NCBI GenBank assembly: GCA_903854305.1
Contig: CAINWC010000241.1
Location: forward strand, 1-14,142
Direction: 5' to 3'
Source of the DNA: an uncultured Pseudomonadota bacterium
GTDB lineage: Bacteria; Pseudomonadota; Gammaproteobacteria; Burkholderiales; Methylophilaceae
DNA: 14,142 bases
Part shown: one piece after another, positions 7,866 to 14,142 of the stretch
How positions within the stretch are numbered: position 1 is the stretch's first letter
Layout: each line of letters starts with the position of its first letter
Program-made: the position numbers and the translations under genes
The notes under the pieces: generated by a model
What the model was told of the DNA's origin: nothing
The model's database searches: none
What the model saw: only the letters and a program-made list of their open reading frames with translations

Positions 7866-9184
7866 GTGTTGATAATTTCCTTTAATTCGTTTGGTTCTAT
7901 ATTGGCATAGGCACCATTGCTGTAACGTAATTCCCCCGCAACCCATGTATGGGTCACGTGCTCGCGTCCGCAGGCGTATACCAAATGTGAGATTGGATCA
8001 TAGTAAGGCGCAGTTGCAATATCGCTTAACTTGATTGCGGCTAAATCAGCCAATTTACCTACTTCAATTGAGCCTATCTTATCATCTAAGCCCAAAGCTT
8101 TAGCCGCATTAATAGTAGCCATTGCTAGCGCTTGGTGCGCCGGTACGACTGTCGCATCGCCACTCACGCCTTTTGCCAAAAGCGCACTTAAACGCATTTC
8201 AGCAAAAATATCTAATCGATTATTGCTCGCTACACCGTCTGTACCTAAGCCAACATTCACGCCCTTAGCTAACAATTGCGTTAATGGTGCAATACCGCTG
8301 GCAAGCTTTAGATTAGAGCTTGGACAATGTGCCACGTGGCAACCATACTCGGCCAACAAATCGATTTCATTGCTCAATAAATGCACACAATGTGCCGCAA
8401 CAAAATTGGGACCAAGTAAACCAAATTCCGCTAATCTTTGAATTGGCCTCAAACCATACTGCACTTCACTTTGCGTAATCTCGTCTTGAGTTTCATGTAA
8501 ATGCGTATGAATACTTAGCGATAATTGATCTGCATAAGTAATAATACTTTCAAAAGTTTTATTAGAAACCGTATAAGGTGCGTGTGGCGCAATAGATGTG
8601 GTGATAAGAGGGTTGTTACGCCAGCTATCATGCGCAGCAAACCCTTTTTGCAAGTAATCATCAGCATCGCTCGCGTAAGCTGAAGGAAACTCAAGCACAA
8701 GTAGACCTAAATTAGCCCGCATGCCAGCTTGGTTAGTTGCAATGGCCGTGGCTTGTGGGTAAAAATACATCTCATTAAAGCAAGTAATGCCTCCACTTAG
8801 CATTTCGGCACAGGCTAACAAGGTAGCATCTTGCACATAACGCTCAGAAACGACCGCATGCTCCGCAGGCCATATATGGTCGTTAAGCCAAGTCATTAAA
8901 GGCATGTCATCAGCAATGCCGCGCATTAAGCTCATACCAGCATGTGTATGCAAATTTATCAGGCCTGGAATCAATACATGATCATCTAAACATACCAATG
9001 AGGTTGCAGTATATTTTTGCCTAGCCTCAACTATTGGTAACACTTCAACGATGATACCCGCTTGAACAATTACAGAGTGATCTTCAAGTAGCGGTAGATC
9101 GGTGGCGACTGTAGCAATCCAACGCGCTTCAATAACAAGATCTGCTTGAGTGGTAGTATGTGGCGAATTGTTAGCATTAATCAT
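7832..9184 (-). CDS. mtaD: 5-methylthioadenosine/S-adenosylhomocysteine deaminase (TrzA/MtaD-type amidohydrolase)
   Basis: A 450-residue metal-dependent amidohydrolase, expected to deaminate the adenine ring of methylthioadenosine, S-adenosylhomocysteine or adenosine. The metal-binding set is complete: H79 and H81 (NLHTH), H228 (HLHE, with E231 as likely proton carrier), H265 (AAHC) and D316 (GTDG). The N-terminal beta strand [13 protein letters not shown] and the C-terminal GKLADLAAI are typical of the family. Its position directly before ubiG and the phosphatase matches the Pseudomonas order. A functional link is plausible, because UbiG releases S-adenosylhomocysteine as by-product. No upstream in-frame start exists near 9184 and no good ribosome-binding site is seen. 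The ompA terminator ends only about 20 nt before the ATG. The exact substrate cannot be read from the sequence. Confidence 0.9.
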   Translation of the reverse strand: MINANNSPHTTTQADLVIEARWIATVATDLPLLEDHSVIVQAGIIVEVLPIVEARQKYTATSLVCLDDHVLIPGLINLHTHAGMSLMRGIADDMPLMTWLNDHIWPAEHAVVSERYVQDATLLACAEMLSGGITCFNEMYFYPQATAIATNQAGMRANLGLLVLEFPSAYASDADDYLQKGFAAHDSWRNNPLITTSIAPHAPYTVSNKTFESIITYADQLSLSIHTHLHETQDEITQSEVQYGLRPIQRLAEFGLLGPNFVAAHCVHLLSNEIDLLAEYGCHVAHCPSSNLKLASGIAPLTQLLAKGVNVGLGTDGVASNNRLDIFAEMRLSALLAKGVSGDATVVPAHQALAMATINAAKALGLDDKIGSIEVGKLADLAAIKLSDIATAPYYDPISHLVYACGREHVTHTWVAGELRYSNGAYANIEPNELKEIINTWQPKLRQHKH

Positions 9185-9201
9185 GTGGTTATTTTACCAA
9201 C

Positions 9202-9227
9202 AAAAAAGCCCCGCATTGCGGGGCTTT
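9202..9227 (-). terminator. Rho-independent terminator after ompA
   Basis: A GCCCCGC / GCGGGGC stem (9208-9214 with 9218-9224) closes a 3-nt loop. On the minus strand it is followed by a run of T (9202-9207). Flanking A/T runs also give a short T tract on the plus strand. It lies 75 nt downstream of the ompA stop and about 18-20 nt upstream of the mtaD start on the same strand. Confidence 0.9.
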
Positions 9228-9301
9228 AATTTTACTTCTTAAATTTAGCTTAAATACTTAAATTTAATTAACCATAAGTAAACAAGCATTAATTCAATGA
9301 A

Positions 9302-10426
9302 TTATTTACAACCTGATTCACGTTGTTTTTCAGCTGAAATTACAACACGACGGTTAGGTGCTAAACATTGAATCAACTTTTTACCTTTAACACCAGTACA
9401 CGCTTCAACTGGCTCAGATTTACCCTTGCCAACCGCTTGTAAACGGCTAGCTTCAACACCTTGTGAAACTAAGTAGGCTTTTACTTGGTTAGCACGGCGC
9501 TCTGATAATTTTTGGTTATAGGCAACAGAACCAATACGGTCAGTATGACCTGTCACTAAAACTAATTCGAGGTCTGGATTGCCTTTAATTTTAGCAGCAA
9601 CTTCATCTAGGGCAGCTTTACCATCATCTTGTAGCTTAGATTTATCAAAACCAAATAGTTTTTCAGCTGAAATGGTAATAGTTTCTAATGTTGGTTTACA
9701 TGCTTCTGCTGCTGGCAAAGGTGTTGGTGCAACTTCTGCAACTGGTGCCGGTGCTGGCGTAGCAACTACTGCAGCTGGCGCTGGTTCAGCAGCAGCTACA
9801 ACAGGCATAGGAGCTGGAGCACCAAAGCGGAAGATACCGCCTAGATTTAACAATGTATTGCTAACCGTTTCAGTAGCGTTACCATTAGTACCATTGATAG
9901 TATCAACTAAACCACCTTTAGCGCGACTCCACTGTTGACGAATATCAGCTTGCAAACCAAAAGAATCGTTAATTAGATATTGTGCACCTAAGCCCACATT
10001 GGCTAACCATGATGTTTTTGTATTATCAAGTGCGTTCACTTGAGGTGTACCGGTATAGCTAAGTTTGTTACGACCAGCGCCAATACCAGCTAGCAAAAAT
10101 GGACGGAAGTTACTACGGCTAAACATGTACAAAGCATCTAAACCAAGCGTTGTATCTTTATAACGTCCAGTAGCACCCGGAATACCGCTTTCTTTAGCTG
10201 TGTTATAGCCAATACCACCTTGAATATCCCAGCTTTCGCTAAGTTCTTTACCTAATTTAATAAAAGCGCCACCGCCGTTATTAGCGTTCAGGTCACCATC
10301 TGTGCTTAAATAACTTACACCCGGTACTGCGTACCAAGCGCCACGATACATATCTTCCGCTGATGCAGCAAAGGCTGCGATACTTAGTGTTGCGGCTACT
10401 GCCATACTAATAAGATTTTTTTTCAT
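9302..10426 (-). CDS. ompA: OmpA-family outer membrane protein (beta-barrel plus peptidoglycan-binding domain)
   Basis: A 374-residue envelope protein that anchors the outer membrane to peptidoglycan. A signal peptide runs to about residue 23 (cleavage after AASA). A predicted eight-strand barrel follows to about residue 200, with alternating aromatic and polar residues and a FRFGAP end. An Ala/Pro-rich hinge spans about 203-243. The C-terminal OmpA domain has GHTDRIGS and LSERRANQVKAYL. D296 and R311 match the E. coli residues that hold diaminopimelate. The cysteine pair around EACTGVKGKKLIQCLAPNRRV resembles the disulphide loop of E. coli OmpA. AGGAGC (10435-10440) lies 8 nt before ATG 10426. 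A strong terminator follows, so it is probably monocistronic and well expressed. An insertion sequence lies about 100 bp upstream, just beyond the likely promoter. Confidence 0.94.
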   Translation of the reverse strand: MKKNLISMAVAATLSIAAFAASAEDMYRGAWYAVPGVSYLSTDGDLNANNGGGAFIKLGKELSESWDIQGGIGYNTAKESGIPGATGRYKDTTLGLDALYMFSRSNFRPFLLAGIGAGRNKLSYTGTPQVNALDNTKTSWLANVGLGAQYLINDSFGLQADIRQQWSRAKGGLVDTINGTNGNATETVSNTLLNLGGIFRFGAPAPMPVVAAAEPAPAAVVATPAPAPVAEVAPTPLPAAEACKPTLETITISAEKLFGFDKSKLQDDGKAALDEVAAKIKGNPDLELVLVTGHTDRIGSVAYNQKLSERRANQVKAYLVSQGVEASRLQAVGKGKSEPVEACTGVKGKKLIQCLAPNRRVVISAEKQRESGCK

Positions 10427-10474
10427 TCGTATTTGCTCCTAATTAAAGTACTACTTAAGTAAATCTATGATGTG

Positions 10475-10503
10475 ATGTTACGCACTCTAACCATTAAGTG
10501 CAA
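10475..10503 (-). promoter_or_regulatory. Candidate ompA promoter
   Basis: On the minus strand TTGCAC (10498-10503) is separated by 17 nt from TAACAT (10475-10480), which would give a leader of about 40 nt before the ompA ATG. The -35 matches consensus only at TTG and the -10 at four positions. The left end of the insertion sequence begins 27 bp upstream, so the core promoter would be spared but any activator site further up would be lost. Confidence 0.4.
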
Positions 10504-10529
10504 CGTTTAAGCGTACTAATCTTGCGGCT

Positions 10530-10553
10530 TGGGGGTGCGGCGTAAAACTTGGA
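10530..10553 (+). repeat. Left terminal inverted repeat of the IS3-family element
   Basis: These 24 bases read TGGGGGTGCGG... to ...ACTTGGA and are identical to the reverse complement of 12115-12138. The match stops at the next base inward (C here, A on the other side). Confidence 0.95.
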
Positions 10554-10570
10554 CTACTAGGAGGTAGTTC

Positions 10571-12109
10571 ATGTTCTCATACGAAGACCGCATTCGAGCA
10601 ATCAAACTTTATATCAAGCTTGGGAAACGCGTTGGTCCGACCATTCGAAAGTTGGGTTATCCAACGAAGAATGCACTCAAGAACTGGTATAGTGAATACG
10701 AACACAGCCGTGATTTGCAGGTGTGCTATGTCCGATCAAGGAGGAAGTATTCTGACGAACAGAAACAGGCGGCGGTGCAACATTATCAAGACCACGATCG
10801 CTGCATTGCTTCAACGATGAAGGTGCTGGGCTATCCCTGCCGGGCAACGCTCACTGCGTGGCTAGATGAACTGGACACCGAAGTGCGCAAACGCGTTGTC
10901 GGCAGAGCGGCATCCATGCAGCACCCACTAGAATTCAAGAATGCGGCAGTCATTGAACTGTGCACCAGGAAGACAAGTGCACAAGAAATTGCTAAAAAGT
11001 TAGCCGTATGCAGGCCAACGTTGTATAACTGGAAGAATCAATTACTTGGTCGCGAGGCTACTCCATCCATGAAACGGCAGAATGAATCAAAGCCTGTTCC
11101 CGAGCAGGCGGAATTGCAGCAGCAAGTCGAAACGCTTCAACGTGACATTCGGCGATTGCAACTTGAACACGACCTATTGAAAAAGGCCAATGAACTGTTA
11201 AAAAAAGGCATGGGCGTTGATCTGAAGCTCCTAAGCAACCGGGAGAAGTCGCTTCTGGTTGACGCCCTGAAGCAAACCTATGTGAGGTCAGAGCTGCTTG
11301 CCGAACTTAATCTCGCCCGCAGCTCCTACTTCTATCATCGGGCCCAACTACGGAACGCTGACAAATATGCAGAGGTGCGTCTTGCCATCACCGAAATCTT
11401 TGAGTGCAATCACCGCTGCTACGGTTACAGGCGGATGCGAGCCGCTCTTAGCAGACGCCATGCGTTCATCTCGGAGAAGGTCGTACAACGCTTAATGAAA
11501 CAGGAATGCCTGGTCGTTGCAGCCAACAAAAAGCGTCGGTACGGATCCTATTTAGGCGAAATTAGCCCCGCGCCAGAGAATCTCCTCAATCGGGACTTCC
11601 ATGCCGCCGCCCCGAATGAGAAATGGCTTACCGACATCACGGAGTTCCAGATCCCTGCTGGAAAAGTATACCTCTCACCCATGATCGACTGTTTCGACGG
11701 CCTAGTGGTCAGCTGGACAATTGGCACGCGTCCAGACTCCAACTTGGTGAACACTATGCTGGAGTCTGCAATTGAGACGGTGACTGACATCGAAAATCGT
11801 CCTGTCATTCACTCCGATCGCGGTGCTCATTATCGCTGGCCTGGATGGCTCTCACGCATGCACGATGCGAAGCTGATTCGATCGATGTCGCGCAAAGGAT
11901 GCTCACCCGACAATGCTGCCTGTGAGGGCTTCTTCGGACGGTTGAAAACGGAATTGTTCTACCCTCGAAACTGGGAGGCCACAACCATTGATCAATTCAT
12001 TCAGGTTGTTGATTCCTACATCCGCTGGTATAACGAAAAGCGCATCAAGATTTCTCTTGGCTCACTAAGTCCCATCGAATACCGAGAGAGCCTTGGCTAT
12101 GCAGCATAA
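10571..12109 (+). CDS. IS3-family transposase, OrfA and OrfB fused in one frame (DD35E)
   Basis: This 512-residue DDE transposase moves the surrounding element by copy-out/paste-in. The N-terminal half has three helix-turn-helix units. The first two look like a duplicated module ([17 protein letters not shown] near 24-40 and [17 protein letters not shown] near 82-98). The third is the usual [21 protein letters not shown] leucine-zipper-like coil (about 178-213) follows. The catalytic rve domain has D355 (LTDIT), D416 (HSDRG) and E452 (ACEGFFG), with exactly 35 residues between D416 and E452, then the end [15 protein letters not shown]. All catalytic residues are present. AGGAGG (10559-10564) lies 6 nt before ATG 10571. 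Most IS3 elements encode OrfA and OrfB in two frames joined by -1 slippage. Here the frame is open throughout, with an A7-GG tract at the expected joint. Confidence 0.95.
   Translation: MFSYEDRIRAIKLYIKLGKRVGPTIRKLGYPTKNALKNWYSEYEHSRDLQVCYVRSRRKYSDEQKQAAVQHYQDHDRCIASTMKVLGYPCRATLTAWLDELDTEVRKRVVGRAASMQHPLEFKNAAVIELCTRKTSAQEIAKKLAVCRPTLYNWKNQLLGREATPSMKRQNESKPVPEQAELQQQVETLQRDIRRLQLEHDLLKKANELLKKGMGVDLKLLSNREKSLLVDALKQTYVRSELLAELNLARSSYFYHRAQLRNADKYAEVRLAITEIFECNHRCYGYRRMRAALSRRHAFISEKVVQRLMKQECLVVAANKKRRYGSYLGEISPAPENLLNRDFHAAAPNEKWLTDITEFQIPAGKVYLSPMIDCFDGLVVSWTIGTRPDSNLVNTMLESAIETVTDIENRPVIHSDRGAHYRWPGWLSRMHDAKLIRSMSRKGCSPDNAACEGFFGRLKTELFYPRNWEATTIDQFIQVVDSYIRWYNEKRIKISLGSLSPIEYRESLGYAA
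11200..11208 (+). other. A7-GG slippery tract at the OrfA/OrfB joint
   Basis: Codons 210-212 read TTA AAA AAA followed by GGC, giving seven A then GG immediately after the coiled coil, where IS3 elements place their frameshift site. Here the zero frame continues into the catalytic domain. A -1 slip would instead read AGG CAT GGG CGT and stop at TGA 11218-11220. That would give a 216-residue OrfA-like protein lacking the catalytic domain. Use of the site is inferred. Confidence 0.35.
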
Positions 12110-12114
12110 ATCAA

Positions 12115-12138
12115 TCCAAGTTTTACGCCGCACCCCCA
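12115..12138 (-). repeat. Right terminal inverted repeat of the IS3-family element
   Basis: This is the exact reverse complement of 10530-10553 over 24 bases, ending in the outer CCCCCA. The base after it (12139) is the first of the truncated EAL gene. Confidence 0.95.
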
Positions 12139-12381
12139 TCCTTTGTACGCGATATTGCCATCGATAGTAGCGATCAAACTATTGTTCGTACCATTATTGC
12201 GATGGCACAAAGCTTAGAACTAAACGTGATTGCTGAAGGGGTAGAAACAGAAGAACAGCGGCAATTTTTACTAAAAAATGGCTGCGAATCCTTTCAAGGT
12301 TTTTTATTTGGCAAGCCCTTACCTATTAAAGCGTTTGAAGCAGCACTAAACACTCATCAGGTAAAACAGCTTTTAAATTGA
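12139..12381 (+). pseudogene. C-terminal remnant of an EAL-domain (c-di-GMP phosphodiesterase) gene
   Basis: The frame starting TCC at 12139 reads [20 protein letters not shown] and continues through [20 protein letters not shown] to a TGA at 12379-12381. It contains the conserved late EAL-domain motifs [14 protein letters not shown] and [13 protein letters not shown]. The first codon corresponds to the residue after the usual KIDQ of these domains, so the EAL signature, most metal ligands and any upstream sensor domains are gone. No start codon or ribosome-binding site is available except an internal ATG (12202) that would leave a fragment. The gene was cut precisely at the IS right end. It is probably non-functional, even if transcribed by readthrough from the transposase gene. 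Confidence 0.9.
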
Positions 12382-12460
12382 CTAGAACGCAATTATTTTA
12401 AAACCAGAGCGGCTTACGCTTACATATTGACTACACCCACCTAATCTATTCACGCTCGGT

Positions 12461-12466
12461 TATAAT
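12461..12466 (+). promoter_or_regulatory. Candidate -10 element upstream of uup, within the 12382-12652 gap
   Basis: A consensus TATAAT lies in the 271-bp gap between the EAL remnant and uup. No convincing -35 sits 16-18 nt upstream; TTGACT at 12427 is too far away. If used, the leader to the uup ATG would be about 180 nt. Inside that leader is a 6-bp hairpin, CTTTGC-TT-GCAAAG (12527-12540). I see no gene in the gap. Confidence 0.3.
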
Positions 12467-12652
12467 GTGCGCTTGTGTATCAAAAATAACCGCAATATCT
12501 AACCACTTGATTTAGCTTACCAAAAACTTTGCTTGCAAAGCATGCGTTCAAACGGCCTCCACAATAGAACCTAACGCTAAAAAATGGCTAGCGCATCACA
12601 TTACAATCAATATCCCTTTTAATACTCACCACTTGAAACCAATTAAACGATT

Positions 12653-14142
12653 ATGCCTTTTATTACTTTAGATAACGCCTCCCTTGCTTTTGGGCATCAT
12701 GCCCTACTCGACCATGCCTCGTTCCAATTAGATGCGGGCGAACGTGTTGGTTTAATTGGACGCAACGGCGCAGGTAAATCAAGCTTACTAAAGGCGATTG
12801 CCGGAACGATTAAATTGGACGAAGGTACCGTGTGGCGCGCGCCTAACGTACGTGTGGTCTATGTGCCGCAAGAACCAGAACTGGATACCACACACACGGT
12901 ATTTGAAGCGGTGGCTGAAGGCCTAGGTTCACTACAACAAACCATTATTGATTATCACCAAGTAACGCATGATATGGGAATGCCAGATGCTGACATTGAT
13001 GCGCTATTGGCAAAAATGCAAACCTTGCAGCACGATTTGGATACGCAAAATGGCTGGGCCGCACAATCGCGCGTTGAAAACGTGTTGAGTCGTTTAAAAT
13101 TAGATGCTGATGCCTTAGTTTCGACACTATCAGGTGGCTGGCGCAAACGTGTGGCACTAGGTCGTGCGCTGGTAGCTGAGCCTGAAGTTTTGTTATTGGA
13201 TGAACCAACCAACCATTTGGATTTAGAGGCTATTGAATGGCTGGAAGACCTGCTATTAGGCTTTAATGGCAGCGTATTATTTATCACCCATGACAGACGC
13301 TTTTTGGATAAATTAGCCACGCGCATTACCGAATTAGACCGTGGCATACTCACAGACTTTGTCGGTAACTTTTCAGAATATCAAATTAAAAAAGAAGAAC
13401 TCGCAGCGGTAGAAGAAGTACACGCAGCCAAGTTTGATAAATTTCTGGCCCAAGAAGAAGTGTGGATACGCCAAGGCATTAAAGCGCGCCGCACCCGTAA
13501 TGAAGGCCGTGTACGCAGACTAGAAGCCTTACGCTTAGACCGCGCGGCAAGACGTGAACGCCAAGGCAGCGTCAAGCTTAATCTGGATAGTGGTGAGCGC
13601 AGTGGTAAGCTGGTGGCTGAGCTTGAGAATGTGGTGAAAAGCTATGGCGATAGAACGCTGATTAATGGCTTTAGCACGCGCATTTTAAGAGGCGACAAAA
13701 TTGGTTTATTAGGCCCTAACGGTATTGGTAAAACCACATTGCTCAAACTTATTTTGGGTGACATTGAAGCAGATAGCGGTGATATTCAACGCGGCACTAA
13801 AATCAACGTGGCTTATTTTGACCAAATGCGCGAACAGTTAGATGAAGAAGCGACCTTGGTAGATACGATTAGCCCAGGTTCAGATTTCGTGGAAATAGGC
13901 AATGAGCGCAAGCATGTGATTAGCTACCTGGAAGATTTTTTATTTCCGCCACAACGCTCACGCTCACCGGTCAAATCACTCTCTGGCGGTGAACGTAACC
14001 GATTGCTATTAGCGCGACTATTCGCCCGCCCAGCCAATGTATTGGTGCTAGATGAGCCGACCAATGACTTAGATATTGATACGCTGGAGCTATTAGAAAG
14101 CTTGCTGCAAGAGTTTGCCGGCACACTGTTTTTAGTCAGCCA
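12653..14142 (+). CDS. uup: ABC-F ATPase Uup, 3' end beyond the window
   Basis: Uup is a soluble ABC-F protein with two ATPase domains and no membrane part. Members of this class bind the ribosomal E site and relieve stalled translation, and uup loss in E. coli raises precise excision of transposons. About 496 residues are present. Walker A1 is GRNGAGKS (36-43), signature 1 is LSGGW (159-163), and LLLDEPTNHLD follows. The interdomain linker carries AQEEVWIRQGIKARRTRNEG, almost identical to E. coli Uup. Walker A2 is GPNGIGKT (354-361), signature 2 is LSGGE (443-447), then LVLDEPTNDLD, with the window ending at the switch region (FLVS). Only the final ~140 residues, including the DNA-binding coiled coil of the E. 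coli protein, would lie outside. ATG 12653 has a poor ribosome-binding site, but the N-terminus MPFITLDNASLAFG suits the family. Confidence 0.95.
   Translation, partial: MPFITLDNASLAFGHHALLDHASFQLDAGERVGLIGRNGAGKSSLLKAIAGTIKLDEGTVWRAPNVRVVYVPQEPELDTTHTVFEAVAEGLGSLQQTIIDYHQVTHDMGMPDADIDALLAKMQTLQHDLDTQNGWAAQSRVENVLSRLKLDADALVSTLSGGWRKRVALGRALVAEPEVLLLDEPTNHLDLEAIEWLEDLLLGFNGSVLFITHDRRFLDKLATRITELDRGILTDFVGNFSEYQIKKEELAAVEEVHAAKFDKFLAQEEVWIRQGIKARRTRNEGRVRRLEALRLDRAARRERQGSVKLNLDSGERSGKLVAELENVVKSYGDRTLINGFSTRILRGDKIGLLGPNGIGKTTLLKLILGDIEADSGDIQRGTKINVAYFDQMREQLDEEATLVDTISPGSDFVEIGNERKHVISYLEDFLFPPQRSRSPVKSLSGGERNRLLLARLFARPANVLVLDEPTNDLDIDTLELLESLLQEFAGTLFLVS

Larger units (their letters stand above)
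10530..12138 (+). mobile_element. IS3-family insertion sequence, about 1609 bp, apparently intact
   Basis: Perfect 24-bp terminal inverted repeats beginning TGGGGG and ending CCCCCA (the TG...CA ends typical of the IS3 family) bracket a single transposase ORF. That ORF starts 17 bp inside the left repeat and stops 5 bp before the right one. The bases flanking the two ends (GCGGCT on the left, TCCTTTG on the right) share no direct repeat, whereas a simple IS3-family insertion normally leaves 3-5 bp. The right end abuts a decapitated EAL-domain gene. The interior looks richer in G and C than the adjoining genes, consistent with arrival from elsewhere. Confidence 0.93.

Noticed and set aside
7866..7946. 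Longer UbiG starting at ATG 7946
   Set aside because: The extra 27 residues (rich in Cys, Gln and Trp) resemble no UbiG N-terminus, lie wholly in mtaD coding sequence, and a better start with a ribosome-binding site exists at 7865.
9579..9938. Ala/Pro repeat region in ompA as a possible tandem-repeat gene on the plus strand
   Set aside because: It is the antisense of the OmpA hinge; the repetitive look comes from alternating Ala and Pro codons.
12427..12466. TTGACT...TATAAT as a complete promoter for uup
   Set aside because: The spacing is 28 nt, far from the 16-18 nt needed; only the -10 is retained as a weak candidate.
1..14142. CRISPR array, tRNA/rRNA genes, defence or phage modules
   Set aside because: No regularly spaced direct repeats, tRNA-like cloverleaf arms, integrase, or defence-family proteins were seen on reading either strand; the only mobile item is the IS3 element.

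Overview
The window looks like chromosomal DNA of a betaproteobacterium. Methylophilaceae or relatives (Methylotenera-type) would fit. This is inferred from remembered protein similarity, moderate-to-low GC and gene order; no search was run. Most of it is ordinary housekeeping sequence interrupted by one insertion sequence. I did not find a convincing new multi-gene system.

Left part (1-3401, minus strand): a PAS-PAS sensor histidine kinase of the NarX/DegS type, cut by the window edge, lies downstream of a 638-residue diguanylate cyclase. The cyclase has intact GGEEF and product-inhibition (I-site) motifs and a candidate sigma-70 promoter with a consensus -35. Both are signalling genes. No response regulator is visible.

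Centre left (3501-6435, plus strand): the 4.5S signal recognition particle RNA gene precedes the conserved dnaX-ybaB-recR cluster (clamp-loader tau/gamma subunit, nucleoid-associated protein, recombination mediator). Between the RNA gene and dnaX are two tiny ORFs that chain into each other and into dnaX through two successive ATGA stop/start overlaps.

Centre right (6452-10426, minus strand): in transcription order ompA, a terminator, then mtaD-ubiG-mupP/gph. These encode an outer-membrane porin-like anchor protein, an adenosine-derivative deaminase, the ubiquinone O-methyltransferase and a HAD phosphatase. The mtaD-ubiG-phosphatase trio is tightly packed, with a 34-nt overlap and a 7-nt gap. 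It resembles the Pseudomonas arrangement in which the phosphatase is MupP.

Right part (10530-14142, plus strand): a 1609-bp IS3-family element has perfect 24-bp terminal inverted repeats and one uninterrupted 512-residue DD35E transposase ORF. It sits between the ompA promoter region and the last 80 codons of an EAL-domain phosphodiesterase gene whose front is missing. The element has no target duplication, so the junction is probably an IS-mediated deletion or rearrangement. The window ends inside uup, an ABC-F ribosome-associated ATPase gene.
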